Source: Vesta saturnalis
Taxonomy: Eukaryota > Arthropoda > Insecta > Coleoptera > Lampyridae
Direction of reading: 5' to 3'
Assembly (NCBI GenBank): GCA_036346205.1
Contig: JARFJB010001278.1
Span: 6,930,501 to 6,994,500, forward strand
Length of the DNA stretch: 64,000 bases
Shown: piece by piece, positions 23,991 through 35,444 of the stretch
How the letters are laid out: each line of letters begins with the position of its first letter
Position numbering within the stretch: position 1 is the first letter of the stretch
The notes under the pieces: model-generated
Databases searched by the model: none
Told to the model about the DNA's origin: nothing
Seen by the model: only the letters and a program-made list of their open reading frames with translations
Program-made: the position numbers and the translations under genes

Positions 23991-25060
23991 GCACTGTTTT
24001 TAATTATGAGTTATAAATCAGCAACTATTTTATTATAAGTTTTTGTGGTGAACGAATTCAAAAGTAAATACGTAATTAGAAATTATTATTAATTTTATTA
24101 AATACATAAATAAAAAGTTTACCTCAAGTAGGATTTGAACCTACGACCTGTAGTTTGCTAGGGTACTCTAGCAAAGTACAGGTCGTAGGTTCAATCCTAC
24201 TCGAGGTAAACTTTTTTATTTACGTATTTAATAAAATCAGCTACTATTTTAATTACGAGATATAGTTAAATTGTATCATCACAACCCTTTTAATTAAGCG
24301 TCATAATCAAGAACAAGATCCACGGCCATTTTGTTATAACTAAATTGTGTTATCATAACCCGTTATATTACGCGTCATATTCAAGACCATTGTCCATTTT
24401 GTTTTGGGGGGAAATTTTAATTTGTAGTCTAATGTTAACTTATAAGTCAGGTATAGGTCTTCGGAACTTGTTTTGGAGCCTGCGCCCCCGCTGTCATGGC
24501 CCTTTTGCCATAGGTCTTGTTCGTGAGTCTTCGTCAATCGTCGAGTGGCGAGAAATTTGAATTTGTATTCTAATAAGGGGGCCTAATGCTAACTTGTAAG
24601 ACATGTGTAGGTATTCGCAACTTGCTGGCGGAGTTTGGCCCACTTGCCCCAACATTTGAATTTGTTTGTGGCGCCATCTAGTAGTGAATAGGCTAATGAT
24701 TGTTTTCGGTTTGGTTATGGCGGGGAATATGAATTTGTATTCTAATAAGGGGCCCTAATTCTAACTTGCAAGACAGGTATATGTCTTCGGAACTTGCTTT
24801 CGCGTCTTAGTCCCTTGTCATGGCCCCTTGTCTCAAAATTTGAGTTTGTCTGTGGCGCCATCTACTTGTGTATAGACTAATGAATGTTTTCTGTAATAGA
24901 GGTGGCTAGCTGTACATTTTAAAACTACATACAGATCACTGTAATGGTTATGGGGGGAAATTTGAAATAAGAGGCCCTAGTTCCAACTTGTGAGATAGGT
25001 ATAAGACGTCTACACCCGTTTCCAAGACTTAGTCCACACGCAATATATTTTGCTTTTAAT
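23850..25060 (+). repeat. Diverged tandem repeat region, unit about 190-230 bp
   Basis: Blocks resembling GAATTTGTATTCTAATAAGG, GGTCTTCGGAACTTG and TGTGGCGCCATCTA recur in the same order three to four times (around 23960, 24560, 24730 and in part 24960), with heavy divergence. They are interrupted by the tRNA-like hairpin. No coding potential. Confidence 0.6.
24113..24232. repeat. Near-perfect hairpin of two inverted tRNA-like 3' halves
   Basis: The segment reads inward as TTTACCTC-AGTAGGATT-GAACCTACGACCTGTA and outward as its complement, ending in TACTCGAGGTAAACTTTTTT. Arms of about 55-58 bases flank a loop of a few bases (CTAG-GGTAC-TCTAG). Each half contains GTAGGTTCAA(A)TCCTAC, which has the form of a tRNA T-arm and B box, followed by an acceptor-like strand and a T run. 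No full cloverleaf is present, so it is not called a tRNA gene. Confidence 0.75.
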
Positions 25061-25379
25061 TATAGGTCATAATTAAATTTATAAATAAAAAAGATAAAAG
25101 GTTTTAATCATTTATTATAAGTAATACTATTATGAGATATAAAACTAATAATGTTTTCTGTAATAGGGGCTGGCGTTATTCGAAATGGAAAAATGCTAAT
25201 TAAAATATTTTACATACAAGATCTGCCTTAGAGGAAACACCTTTGTCAAAATGGGCCTTAGATTTATAAGCATGCCCGAACGTCCTAAGTCGTTATTAAT
25301 CTGTTTCTAATTATGACTCTTAATTAAATTTTGACAGCCTTTTTGTTTTGGCGGGAAATTTGAAATCCCCCTTGTCAAA

Positions 25380-25620
25380 AGACAAAAATTAATCAAATCA
25401 ATTTATCGACCAATAAAATCAACCGAAGCATATCAAACCAAATCAACCAACCTCGATCAAATGAAACAAATCAATTAAGCAAATCAATCTCAAACAAAGC
25501 AATCTAGATCAAATCAAATCAAACAGTCAGATCAATCACAATCAAAGCAATTAACCAAATCAGTCAAATCAATCAACCTCAATCAAATCAAACAAGCTGA
25601 GCTAACAATTCTTCATAACC
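25380..25620 (+). repeat. (ATCAA)-type simple repeat
   Basis: A degenerate run of ATCAAATCAA, AACAAATCAA and CAATCAAAGCAA words on the plus strand. No coding sense. Confidence 0.8.
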
Positions 25621-26099
25621 TTTAGGAAACGATTCTCCAACTGTATATACCTAGCTCCTATGAACGACCGCTTACATTGCAGATAAGGCTAACCGACACT
25701 CAGAGCTGATACTCTTCCTAAACGGTGTTGAAAAACAGTCGATCATCCGCAAATCAATCTCAATCAATCAAATCATAACTTACAGCTGGCTAAAACCAGT
25801 TTAAACTTAAAAAAATACTGGTTTGGCTTAACTTACAGCTTGCTGAGGCCAACTACATTCCAAAAATACATGAGATAGCCTTCCGAATTAGTGTCAATAT
25901 ACAAGCATCAAATTAGTTTGTAACACTATTGCAGAGTTTTACGTACAGTACTAAAAATACGTTTTACATTTAAATTAGTTTAAAATGCCTATACATCAGC
26001 AAATACATAATCAAACCAGAAATTAGTTCACTATATTATTTTACATACAAGGAAAGTTTTGGCGAAAATACCTCTGGCAAAAGGGTCTCTAGATGGCTG

Positions 26100-26640
26100 A
26101 ACAATTGCTGTGGGGATAAATAAACAAGTTGACTTTCATTTTCAATTTTGATAATACAATGTGTGAATTGAAACTAACACCGATTTCGTTTCGTAAGGTA
26201 GCTGTAGGAGTCTGTGTTTTATTTTACACAATGCTTATCGTTATCATTGGGCAGCCATAGTAATATCCTCACCCAAATCTGAAAATAGTTCTGATAAAAA
26301 AGGCACTAGATTTATAAACAAATTTGAACGCACTATGTCGTTTTTGAAAACGGATAAATACCCCGGGGGTAAATAAACAAGCTGGTTTTCATTTACAATT
26401 TTGATAATACACAAATATTTTGAAACTAACACCGATTTCGTTTCGTGAGACAATGTACAATTTTGATAATAAACAAGCGTTTTGAAACTAGCACCGATTT
26501 CATTTTGTAAGTCAGCTATAGGACGCTATTTTATTTTAGCCACGCTCGTCATTATCATTAGGCAACCATAATAACAATAACTAAACTATTGTCGAGTTTT
26601 GCAAACAGCGATAAAAATACGTTTTACTGTTAAATCGGTA
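26100..26640 (+). repeat. Short diverged duplications in WD40 intron 6
   Basis: The block CAATTTTGATAATA, then TTTTGAAACTA(A/G)CACCGATTTC, then TTT(T)ATTTTA and CATTATCATT(G/A)GGCA occurs three times at about 26150, 26400 and 26465. Confidence 0.65.
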
Positions 26641-27059
26641 AAAATACGTATACAACAGTAAATATAACCAAACTTGAAATCAGTCCTCTAGCAACTAAAT
26701 AAAGTAAATAAAATAAGGGGTAGGGGCTGAAATAAAAATCGAGCACTTACCAGGGTTGTTGGCGATAAACGTATTGGACGAACGCTTTGACGGGGTAAAT
26801 AGCTGCTTACACCACATAATATGCACTTTAGACGTCTTTTTTAAAACAGAATAATATAAAGTATTTAGAGCCTTCCAGCCATCAATAATATAAAGTAATT
26901 ATTTACTGATTTCACCAGTTATGTAACCACAATAACAACCTTTTCCTATTCAAATGCAGTCCCTAATTAGCAATTACGCGAAAGTTAGACTGTCCATGAA
27001 AATGGAAATATGATGTTCACGTTCTTTGCGCGTGTGATTACACTTTTTTAAATTGTCAT

Positions 27060-27480
27060 CTTTTTAAACTCTCTTTCTCTCCCCCCCACTCTCTCTCCCT
27101 CCCTCTCTCCCTCCCGCCCTTAAAGTTTTTTATATGCCCCACAACATCTGTCATAGCAAGAGAATTCCATTAAATGTGGTATTTCCATTAGTTTAAACGT
27201 CCCGTCTTTTCGCTCTCGTGCGCTTCTGGTCTCTCTCGCCCTCTCTCTCTCTGTCGCCCCTCCCTTCCTCCCTCCTACCCTCCCTTCCGCCCTCCCTCCC
27301 TCCCTCTGTCCATCTCCCTCTACCCTTCTCTTTCTCCCTCTTCCCCATCACCTGCCCCATTCCCTTCCTCTTCTTCCTTTTTGTTCCACGTATTTTTTTT
27401 CGTGTTCCCTTTTATCTTCCTCGCCCTCTTTCTACTCTTCGGCTTCTTCTTCTTCCTCCTCTTATTTTTTATTTCTTCGC
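27060..27480 (+). repeat. Pyrimidine-rich low-complexity tract (CCCTCT-type)
   Basis: Two stretches, about 27060-27120 and 27225-27480, are almost pure C/T on the plus strand. The Ser/Pro/Leu ORFs here are repeat artefacts. Confidence 0.9.
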
Positions 27481-27659
27481 ATGACTGGAATTGCTTCTGT
27501 TGGTCTGCCTTGTGTTACTCCGTTTCGGTTTCTTTATTGTTTAAACACGTTAAACTAAATTTGCCAATAAAAGATTACCTACACATGCATAAGAAAGTTA
27601 TGTAGTTGCTAAATCATTTTTTTTCTGCCTTTAACCATTTATTTACGTTCTGCGCTTTG

Positions 27660-28605
27660 TATTGTTATATACATGTGTTTATCGTTATATCTCTGTGTTA
27701 GGCCTGTTATAGTTCTGAATGTCTTCATTTCCATTTTATTAATATTTTTTACTCCGTATGTTAAAATTAGTCTTACTGCTATTTATACACATTGGTTTTA
27801 TTTTCTATGGTCATGTACTTGTTTTCCACATAGTTTCCCTGGGAAATCATCTCGCGTTGCTTGCCTTGATACTTCTATATACAGGTTTCTTTCACTAATA
27901 ATATCGATTCCAATACAGTTAGACGCCATTTTTCCTTTGATTTCCAGTTTGCATATTCCTGGTTCTTTGCTGATCACCACACATTTAGTTTCCTCTGATT
28001 ATATAGTCATGTTATGTTTCTCTGCTGTCTGTGTAGGTTGAGTTTGTTCCGCTATTAGCACTGCAGCTGTGGATTCTATCGGGACCTGGTGATTTCATGT
28101 TGGTTAACGTTTTTCGTGTATTATTCTCTTGTTTTGATATTTGCTCCATGTCGTTATTTTTGTTATTATTTCTTCCTTCAATATGTTTCCAATCTTCTGA
28201 TCTACTCACAATTTTATGAAATGCTCAGTCCGTGGTACTTATGTAATTCCTCCAATTTGTATGAATTTGTTCTTGTCAGTTCCCTGACTCGGTATTGTTT
28301 TCCATATCTTCTTTTGTAATCCATGTAAACCTCGTTCCACGTCTCAACGTCTCTCGTTTCCAGTGATCCATTCCGTGTGTAGTGTATAAAGGCTTTTTAT
28401 TCGTGCCTACATCTTTACTTTTGCATAGTACCAAAGGCGTTTGTATTCGGGTTTCTTGTTTTTTTATACTTGTTGACTGTTCGCTTGCCGAAAACTTCTT
28501 TCGCTGCGGATTATTTTCTATTTTGTTTCCATGGCTGTCTCTTACTTTATATTGTGCGCCTTCCATTTTCAAAAATGAATGTTGCGTTAATTTACCATTT
28601 TGATA
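27660..28605 (-). pseudogene. Broken non-LTR retrotransposon fragment
   Basis: On the minus strand, three disconnected pieces match one family of insect endonuclease/reverse-transcriptase proteins that I recall. They are a central linker (TRIQTPLVLCKSKDVGTNKK, about 28400-28570), a pre-RT segment (WKHIEGRNNNKNNDM and KSPGPDRIHS, about 28090-28200) and the C-terminal region after RT (GICKLEIKGKMASNCIGIDI and SERNLYIEVSRQAT, about 27840-27960). The RT palm itself is deleted between the last two. Clade unassigned (RTE or R2/Dong-like are candidates). Confidence 0.5.
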
Positions 28606-29066
28606 ATGATAGTTGGCCGTGAAAAAACAAGGTTAATGGTTAGGCAGTTTTATGAAAAAACAAAAAATTAAAAACTAAATAAAAGAGATGTTCGAACTGA
28701 TAATAATAATAATGTTTATTTATTCAACAGACTGAAAGTCCAATTACAGAATAACTTTACCATATCTAGAAACAAAAGTTGCATGAGAAAGAAAAATATA
28801 AAAACAAGGCAGATTTTAACACAGTTTAATTACGTACTAAAAAGAAAGAATTAAAATCATTATTTATGCAGATATATAAAAAAAATTAACAAATTCACAA
28901 CCCTTAAATACTATAGTACAAAAGACAAACTGATAAAAATGAAAAAAAAAATCAGTGCCATTCCTTAACAATAACAAAAGTGATCAATAAGATTAAACAG
29001 TTTGTAATAAATCTAACAAATAGGATATATTCATGTCCAGAGAATTGCAAACGAACACTGGCGATT

Positions 29067-29875
29067 TTAGGAGTAGATTAGTTTAGGAGTAGGGATGGCA
29101 AAAGTTACAGGAAATCTTGAAGAACGAGAAGGTGTATGAAAATCAAGTAGAGATAGGGTCGATGGGCAGTCAATGAGATTATTTAAAAGTTTATGCAAAA
29201 ACTTGAGACTGTTATAAATGCGTCTAGCTTCAAGGGACGGCAAGTTGAACCGAGAAAGCGTTTGCTCATTTGGATATCCCCTGTTTGGGTATATTCCATC
29301 TATCCTAAACGATACGTATTTTAAAAACTTCCATTGAATTCGTTCAATAGAATTAATATGATTGTTGTAAATTGGGTACCAGATGATATCACAGTACTCC
29401 AACTTAGGTGTTACCAGGGTGAAATATAATGAAAACATTGTGTTAATATTTTTGAACGATTTACTATTACGAATAAGAAAACCAAGTGCTTTAGAAGATG
29501 ACGCACATATGGAGTGAATCTGATCCAAGAATCTCAAATTCTGATCAAACACAACACCTAAATCTTTCTTGGTTGTAACACGATGTACAGGAAAAGACTT
29601 AATGGAATAGTTGTGTGAAACTATATTCGCTTTCGAGAAAAAGCTAGAATTTTGCATTTGTTGATATTTAGTTATAATTTATTTAATAAGCACCAACTAT
29701 CAATACAGTTTAATTGCTGTTGTAGATTCAAAGAATCATCTCAAGAGGAGATTTGAGAAAACATTTTCATGTCATCCGCAAGTAACAAGCACTTACATGA
29801 AATTGTAGTAATAATTTCATTGATAAATATAACGAATAGAAGTGGACCTAAGTTAGACCCTTATCTAATACACGT
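29067..29875 (-). pseudogene. LINE fragment 2, RT palm and C-terminal region
   Basis: Read on the minus strand: PLLFVIFINEIIT and the catalytic ADD (LLLADDMKMF) at about 29770-29870, then a 196-codon ORF (29067-29657) with TTKKDLGVVFDQNLRF and LYFTLVTPKLEYCDIIWYP, the usual region after the palm in Jockey-type elements. The sense upstream part of the same element appears to be at 30980-32140. Confidence 0.7.
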
Positions 29876-29879
29876 GACG

Positions 29880-30975
29880 TAGATTCTGAAAAATATGACA
29901 GATTGTATAAATAAGGTGTAAATGCGCTACGAATAAATAATGTTTAAGCGCCTGGTGTAAATAATTTAATAATAAATAAATAGGTTGTAAATGTTCTCAA
30001 AACAAATCGTTAAACTAACCAAAGATCCAAAACACTCAATAAAAGATAATGCCGTTGTCTCAGTGGGTAAATTAAAGCAGGCCGGTTCAATTTTTTTTTT
30101 ATTTGCTTAATTACCACAATTTCTGCTTGGTTATTTCCACTTAACATCAACATAGTAACTACAATGTAACAATAATAAAAATTATCTCGGACGCCAAGTT
30201 ATTTTTTGATTATGCTCGGAATAACTAAACCGAGGATACAATAAAAAATTCACCACAATGTCAAAATAAAAGATATACAAGCTATGTTTATTAAATATTT
30301 AAATTTAGAATTATATAAAATATAACTTAAAAACTAGTTGTAATAGCCTTAAATTACTAAATTCGAAAATTTTTGTACACAACTTTTTGATAACATCTGG
30401 TATCTAAACGAATACGGAAATGTAAACCAATGGTGATGTAATCTTTGCACCAATATTGCGCAATATGTCGTAATAACAATGCTGTACGTTGTAAACTATA
30501 CCAAAGTTGAATTTTCCTTTTTGCAAATTTATCTTCATGAAATTTGAATAATCCAGTGTTTATTGCATTCTCTTGAAAGTTCAAATAAAAAATGTGATCT
30601 AAATTTAGATCTGAATTAAATGCAAAATTGCAATCATAAGCATCAAAAATGCCAAAAGTAAAAATGATAAAAGTAAAAGTTCTAAAAGTGCCTGCAAAGA
30701 GCAAATGTTTTAGATTTTAATATAATATAAGTTAAAGGTATCCTAACATTAAATCAATGGCACTTTTCACAAAATTTAGGTGGAAACCCAAGATGGTTTC
30801 CTAATCAACACAACGTTCATCAAGTAATGCTCAAAAGGACGGTTAATATATCAGGTGATGTAGCGGTGCGTGAAAAAATGTGCGCAAAAAATTAATTCAA
30901 AGATATGGGAATATTAACCCCTAAGAAAATATGCAACTTAAGTTACACCAAAATGCAAATTAAGTTGCCTACCAC
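29880..30975. other. 1.1-kb segment separating two halves of LINE 2
   Basis: AT-rich sequence that does not belong to the LINE reading frame and replaces its RT fingers/palm junction. It contains a minus-strand ORF at 30357-30704 and a degenerate tRNA-like A-box/B-box pair (TGTCTCAGTGG at about 30056, GGTTCAA at about 30084). It is either an insertion or a rearrangement. Confidence 0.4.
30357..30704 (-). other. Unidentified minus-strand ORF, 115 codons
   Basis: The composition looks protein-like (FHEDKFAKRKIQLWYSLQRT, then HIAQYWCKDYITIG), with Trp, Cys and His. The ORF begins near an acceptor-like TTTGCAG at about 30698. No family was recognised, and a chance ORF cannot be excluded. Confidence 0.25.
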
Positions 30976-30979
30976 ATAC

Positions 30980-32150
30980 TTATAACCCATTAAGTATCAA
31001 AAACCCTTTTTTCTTATATTTTACAACTAAATGAACGAAGAACGTAAAAGATCCGTTACAATTGGTTAATGTTGACCTGCATTGCATGAAACCATGTTGA
31101 TAGCCAGAAATGTAATGTTTAACTGATTTGTAAATGAAGTTGAACAGAATTATTTCAAGCACCTTAGAGAAAGATGAAAGAATGCTTATGGGTCTATAGG
31201 TCGATATATCAGATGGATCACCTGATTTTAGAACTGGACAGATTCTGGCAATTTTCCAGAAATTTGAGTAGCAATGGGTCGTCAGTGCCAGATTAAAAAT
31301 TATATACAATGGTTCAGCAAAGGAATTTGCACAATCTTTAACTAGAAACGTTGGAACTGAATCTGACCAGATGTTTGTCTATATTTTAACCTTGATGTAG
31401 CCTGTTTGACCATGTTAATAGTGACGGATTGTAAATGAATACATGTTAAATCGTTAAATTCGGTAGTGTGCTCTATCATATCTGAGAACGGACGATATAC
31501 TTGACAAAAATGTGTCTTAAATGCATTACCTATTTCATTAGGAGTTGCAATAGAGCGCCCCTCGTGCTGTATTGAACCGGATATCGTTGTGCCACCGTTT
31601 ATAGATCTAATAAATGACCAAAATTGTTTAGAATCTTCAATTATTAGGCTTTCTGTACCAATTATGTATTACTTATAAGCTTCGCGAATTTCTATTTTAA
31701 TTAACTTCCGTAATCCTTTGAATTCGTCTAAACCACTAGTACGTTTTTACTTCCTAAAATTTTTTAAACGCATAGCTTTTAAGCGAATATGGTTAATTAT
31801 CAGATTCGTAAACCATTTTGGATATTGTCGTGTACTGCTACGATGTAAAGGAACAAACCTATCACATATGCTGTACAGTAGAGCGTAACTGAGTTAACGT
31901 CAGAACAAGTGTACAAAAGGTGCAATCAACCTCTGAAAGAGCAGAGTATAAACCAAGAACATCACATTTCCTAAAATTATACGACTTTTGAGTACCAGTG
32001 CTAACTGGAAATGTTGTCATGGATACACGCAAGTATGGGATTATCAATAATGCGGGATGATATGAATCCTCAATTACAAATGGGCAATCATCATGACTGA
32101 CATCGCAATGTATGTTGCTTAAAACTAAATCTAACAACCTTTTTTTATTT
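30980..32150 (-). pseudogene. LINE fragment 2, endonuclease end and RT N-terminal region
   Basis: On the minus strand LDLVLSNIHCDVSHDDCPFV (about 32080-32135) is the C-terminal end of a LINE endonuclease. After damaged sequence, 30980-31309 gives FWKIARICPVLKSGDPSD, STYRPISILSSFSKVLEIIL and GYQHGFMQCRSTLTN, the first motifs of reverse transcriptase. It continues the element whose 3' half lies at 29067-29875. Confidence 0.7.
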
Positions 32151-33575
32151 TTAGCCAGTTTTGTAAATCAACTTTTTTCCAACTAGAAGATGGCATCCGT
32201 TCCACAAGACGGGAATGATATGATGCATTATCCATCACAATTTACATTGTCATTACGAAAGTGTTTATGTATATTTTAAAACTAAATTTCAGTTCTTGAA
32301 TTTTGTCATGTAAAGTTTGTCTTTTTTGTGAAAAATTGAAGTTTAAAACGCTCTTCAAAACCAAAAATTTAAATTTTCTTAACTGGAATTCTTTTTTTTT
32401 TGTGTACAATTATAGTTAAAAGTTACAAAAACAACTGGAAATAATAATTGTCAATTTGTAAAAAATATCATAATTTAAAATTTAAGCGGCTTATTGAAGG
32501 TTCCGAATTAAAGAATAAACCGTAAGCAATTAGATAGTAAAACGATTTTATATAAATTGTATATTAATATTTTATGTAGGTATTCGGGCTCATCAGAAAT
32601 TGTTTTGAATTGTTTCCGTACTTTTAGGAACTTAATTGTTTATATCTTCATAATGAATTTATTTATTCAATTTAGTTTAGTTGAGTTTATAACATTTTAA
32701 AAACGAAATAAGTCAAAAAAATTTGAAGTACCGAGTGTGTCAATGATTTTAAGTCGATATTTGCCATTTATGTAAAGACACATTTTCATCTTCTTCTAAC
32801 GTATGTACTGAAATTGACCCTACGTTTTGAGCTACAGTGTAGGTTTTAGTTCACCACCCGTGGGGTTATACACAACAAATTTCTTTCCGTCTTCGTATTA
32901 TAACGTGTGTAAAATCGAAAAAGTTGATGTTCGGCCGTAGTGCTTGAGTAAAAGCACTAATCCGGTATCGGAATCCTCTCATAATTTCAACTATAGTAAA
33001 AATATTACATGTAAAAATAATTAACGTTTAGTTGGCGATGGATTGGTTGATTGGACGTCATATTTTAGTTTTCTCTTGTTAATCGTATTTGTAACTAATG
33101 AATTTGCTGTTAACATGTACTTTTACATCTATTTTTTGATAATTTCAGCCCAAATTGGTGTATTAAGTATCAAAAACTGAGCCAACCGATTACGGGTTCT
33201 ATTCCCAACAATACCGATAGATAGCGTTGTACGTAAAATATCCACCTGTGCCAAACATCTTTACCAATTTTCTAAGATGGATAAATATTTTTTGGTTTCG
33301 ATTTATGCCGCTAAATAATCAAACTATTTTCAGTTACCGATAGCTAGCGAAGTATTAAAAATGGCCAACTACACCGAAAAAAATAATAGTAACATTTAAA
33401 GATAGCCGGTGTAACGTGTGGTATATTAAATATTTAAAACATTATACATACATTTTAAATTTTGATAACAACGCTCCGTCTAAAACCACGCCAACGTAAT
33501 TTTGACGCGTATTAATTCAAAGCGGGAGAGTTGCAGACGTGATGCTACAGACAAACTAAAATGTCGATTTTTCAG
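32151..33575. other. No gene recognised; distal WD40 intron 6
   Basis: AT-rich intronic sequence. It ends at the acceptor ATTTTTCAG immediately before the last WD40 exon. Confidence 0.5.
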
Positions 33576-33746
33576 TCAATCTGCAGTATAACCGGTTTAC
33601 CAGGTGGTGTATATGATATCGATATTGGCCCAAAGGCTAAAAAGAAACCACACTTTGTGCCGAAAACTCGAGAAGACGACTTACAGAATGCACCACGACT
33701 GGCATTTACTAGTGGAAAAAAAGTGTACCAAGTGGAATTTAAATAA
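33576..33746 (+). CDS. WD40-repeat protein, terminal exon 7
   Basis: After TTTTTCAG the frame reads SICSITGLPGGVYDIDIGPK, a basic insert, then APRLAFTSGKKVYQVEFK and a stop. The GLPGGVYDID...RLAF.SGKK..V pattern is that of the last blade of a WD40 propeller, and the phase (0) matches exon 6. The ATG at 33561 just upstream lies in the intron side and is not the start. AATAAA near 33823 is the likely polyadenylation signal. Confidence 0.75.
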   Translation, partial: SICSITGLPGGVYDIDIGPKAKKKPHFVPKTREDDLQNAPRLAFTSGKKVYQVEFK

Positions 33747-33822
33747 AAATTTCTGTTTTGGGTTTCTGTTAATATGTCAATTATTACCATGTCAAAATTT
33801 AATGTATTTGATTTGCTCTAAT

Positions 33823-33832
33823 TAAATAAAAT
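33823..33832 (+). terminator. Poly(A) signal of the WD40 gene
   Basis: TTAAATAAAATAT about 80 bases after the stop codon. Nothing else nearby competes. Confidence 0.5.
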
Positions 33833-33894
33833 ATACGATTAGTCAACCCAACGTTTTCTCTGTAGGTACTTATAATAGTGTTACATCCTAATTC

Positions 33895-34175
33895 CCTGTA
33901 TACTAACCGAGCTAGAGGGCATGTGGTAACTCGACCTGCTAAGCATTCGGAAAGTACCTAATAGGTTCGATTTCCGTTACCGTCTACCCTGTATGAGGTT
34001 TTTCAGAGGGTTTTCCTCATACACATATAGCGACTTGGTCACTACCTATACGCACACCATGTGCGGCTGTATAGGTGAATGCTGGGGAAGTATGTTCCCC
34101 TCAGAACCTTAGCTCCCTTGTGGACTCAAACACGTTGCCTTTTCTTCGTTTTCCTTTCCCTCTACAATAATTGTA
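33895..34175 (+). mobile_element. Candidate tRNA-derived SINE
   Basis: GAGCTAGAGGGCATGTGGTAACTCG resembles a tRNA start with an A box, and AATAGGTTCGATTTCCG is a good B box about 65 bases later. A less AT-rich body follows (TATGAGGTTTTTCAGAGGG, ACCATGTGCGGCTGTATAGG), distinct in composition from its surroundings. No target duplication was identified. Confidence 0.55.
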
Positions 34176-34537
34176 CAGGTAGTAGTAATACTCATGAAAC
34201 AGAAAATAATTTTTTAGATTCATTATTTGAAGATAAAATGGAATAAGTGGTTTATTACATTCTGTAAATTTTTATTGTTTGCATTATTCGGGAAATGTTA
34301 AACATTTAAAACAAAACTTTACGTCAGAAAGCTACTCATTACTCTTTAATATAAACAAAATACAATTTTAGAATAAATTACCATCGATCTGAAGGTCCTT
34401 AATCATACAATCGTAAAGTTCACATGTCAAGTGCTCATTTGATCACCGAAACGAACAGTACAATAATGCAATAAATAGAAAACATATAAATCTCTAGCTT
34501 TGATAAAAAGCATATTTCATTAATTTCAACATTACAG

Positions 34538-34645
34538 GATGATCGCCATCAAATTGAAGTCATCGGAATCGAGAAACAAGATGGAAATGGACTATCAAAC
34601 ACCATACTATACAAAAATAAGAGCAACGCGCCAACAATACAGTAA
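34538..34645 (+). other. Possible isolated terminal exon
   Basis: After CATTACAG, 35 codons read DDRHQIEVIGIEKQDGNGLS and onward to TAA. The composition is protein-like, but no family, donor partner or upstream exon was found. It could equally be chance. Confidence 0.2.
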
Positions 34646-35225
34646 CAACAGAAAAGAAAAATTCAACTATTACTTTCTCATCCAAAAGGAAATAATACAA
34701 GCGAAATATGGCGCATTGTTGTGACCAGTTATGACGCTTCTTGATCATTTGTTAAATATAACAGTAATGGCCATATTAATTTAACGTTTTATATTTAAAC
34801 ATGAGATTTCTCAATTAATGAAATAAATTTTTTTAATTTTTTTAGTTTCGTAAGTGAAGTATCAGACAAATTTATCTAAAATAGAATTATCTTTAAAAAA
34901 ATGAGCATAATTAGTATAAGCAATATGGCTTTGAAATATTCAAAAGAAGTGCTTTAAGTATTTTTTTGATTTTTAAGGGTTTATTTATTAACCTTCAGAA
35001 AACTTCCATTACAAAATTATGCAAATAATTAAAAGTTTTTAGTAAGTTTCTTCACTTTTTTTAAATAAACTTAATGGTTTTCAAGATATCTGCAAAAGAT
35101 ATTTTAGTGAGCCCTTTAAAGTACCTTTATTTTGAATATATTTTTACCAAAGTTTCATTGGAACGAGATATTTAAAAAATAACCCGAATATAAAATTTTA
35201 TTAAAATCAGTTACGTATCGTGACT
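34646..35225. other. No gene recognised
   Basis: AT-rich intergenic sequence leading into a CA-rich microsatellite. Confidence 0.5.
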
Positions 35226-35410
35226 ACACACGAACGGGCGGATATATGCACGCACACACTTATGCACGCACACATGCACACACGCACCCGCTCACGCACG
35301 TACGCACACACATAAAGACACACACACACACTTAAACCCACACTCGCACACACAATCGCACACACACATGCACGCACACACACACATACACACGCACGCA
35401 CATACAAGCG
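35226..35410 (+). repeat. (CA/CG)n microsatellite, target of the Polinton
   Basis: Alternating ACAC and GCACGC words. The tract is cut at its right end by the Polinton. The remaining part, CAAGCGCACGCACACAGC, resumes at 52664. The Cys/Val-rich minus-strand ORF is a repeat artefact. Confidence 0.85.
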
Positions 35411-35444
35411 AGTAGTGATTAGGGGCCGGTTCTGGAGCAATTCA
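35411..35444 (+). repeat. Polinton left terminal inverted repeat
   Basis: 34 bp beginning AGTAGTGATTAGGGGCCGG. Identity with the right end stops abruptly after CAATTCA. Polinton repeats are usually much longer, so one side has probably lost sequence. Confidence 0.9.

Noticed and set aside
24113..24232. A functional tRNA gene
   Set aside because: Only T-arm and acceptor-like halves are present in inverted pairs; no D-arm or full anticodon arm can be folded in order.
27218..27605. Ser/Pro/Leu and Phe-rich ORFs
   Set aside because: Products of a pyrimidine-rich tract.
33561..33575. ATG at 33561 as start of an independent 61-aa protein
   Set aside because: A good acceptor follows at 33575, and the downstream peptide completes the WD40 propeller in phase.
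35207..35440. Cys/Val-rich ORF on the minus strand, and a similar one at 53518-53733
   Set aside because: Both are translations of CA/GT microsatellites.
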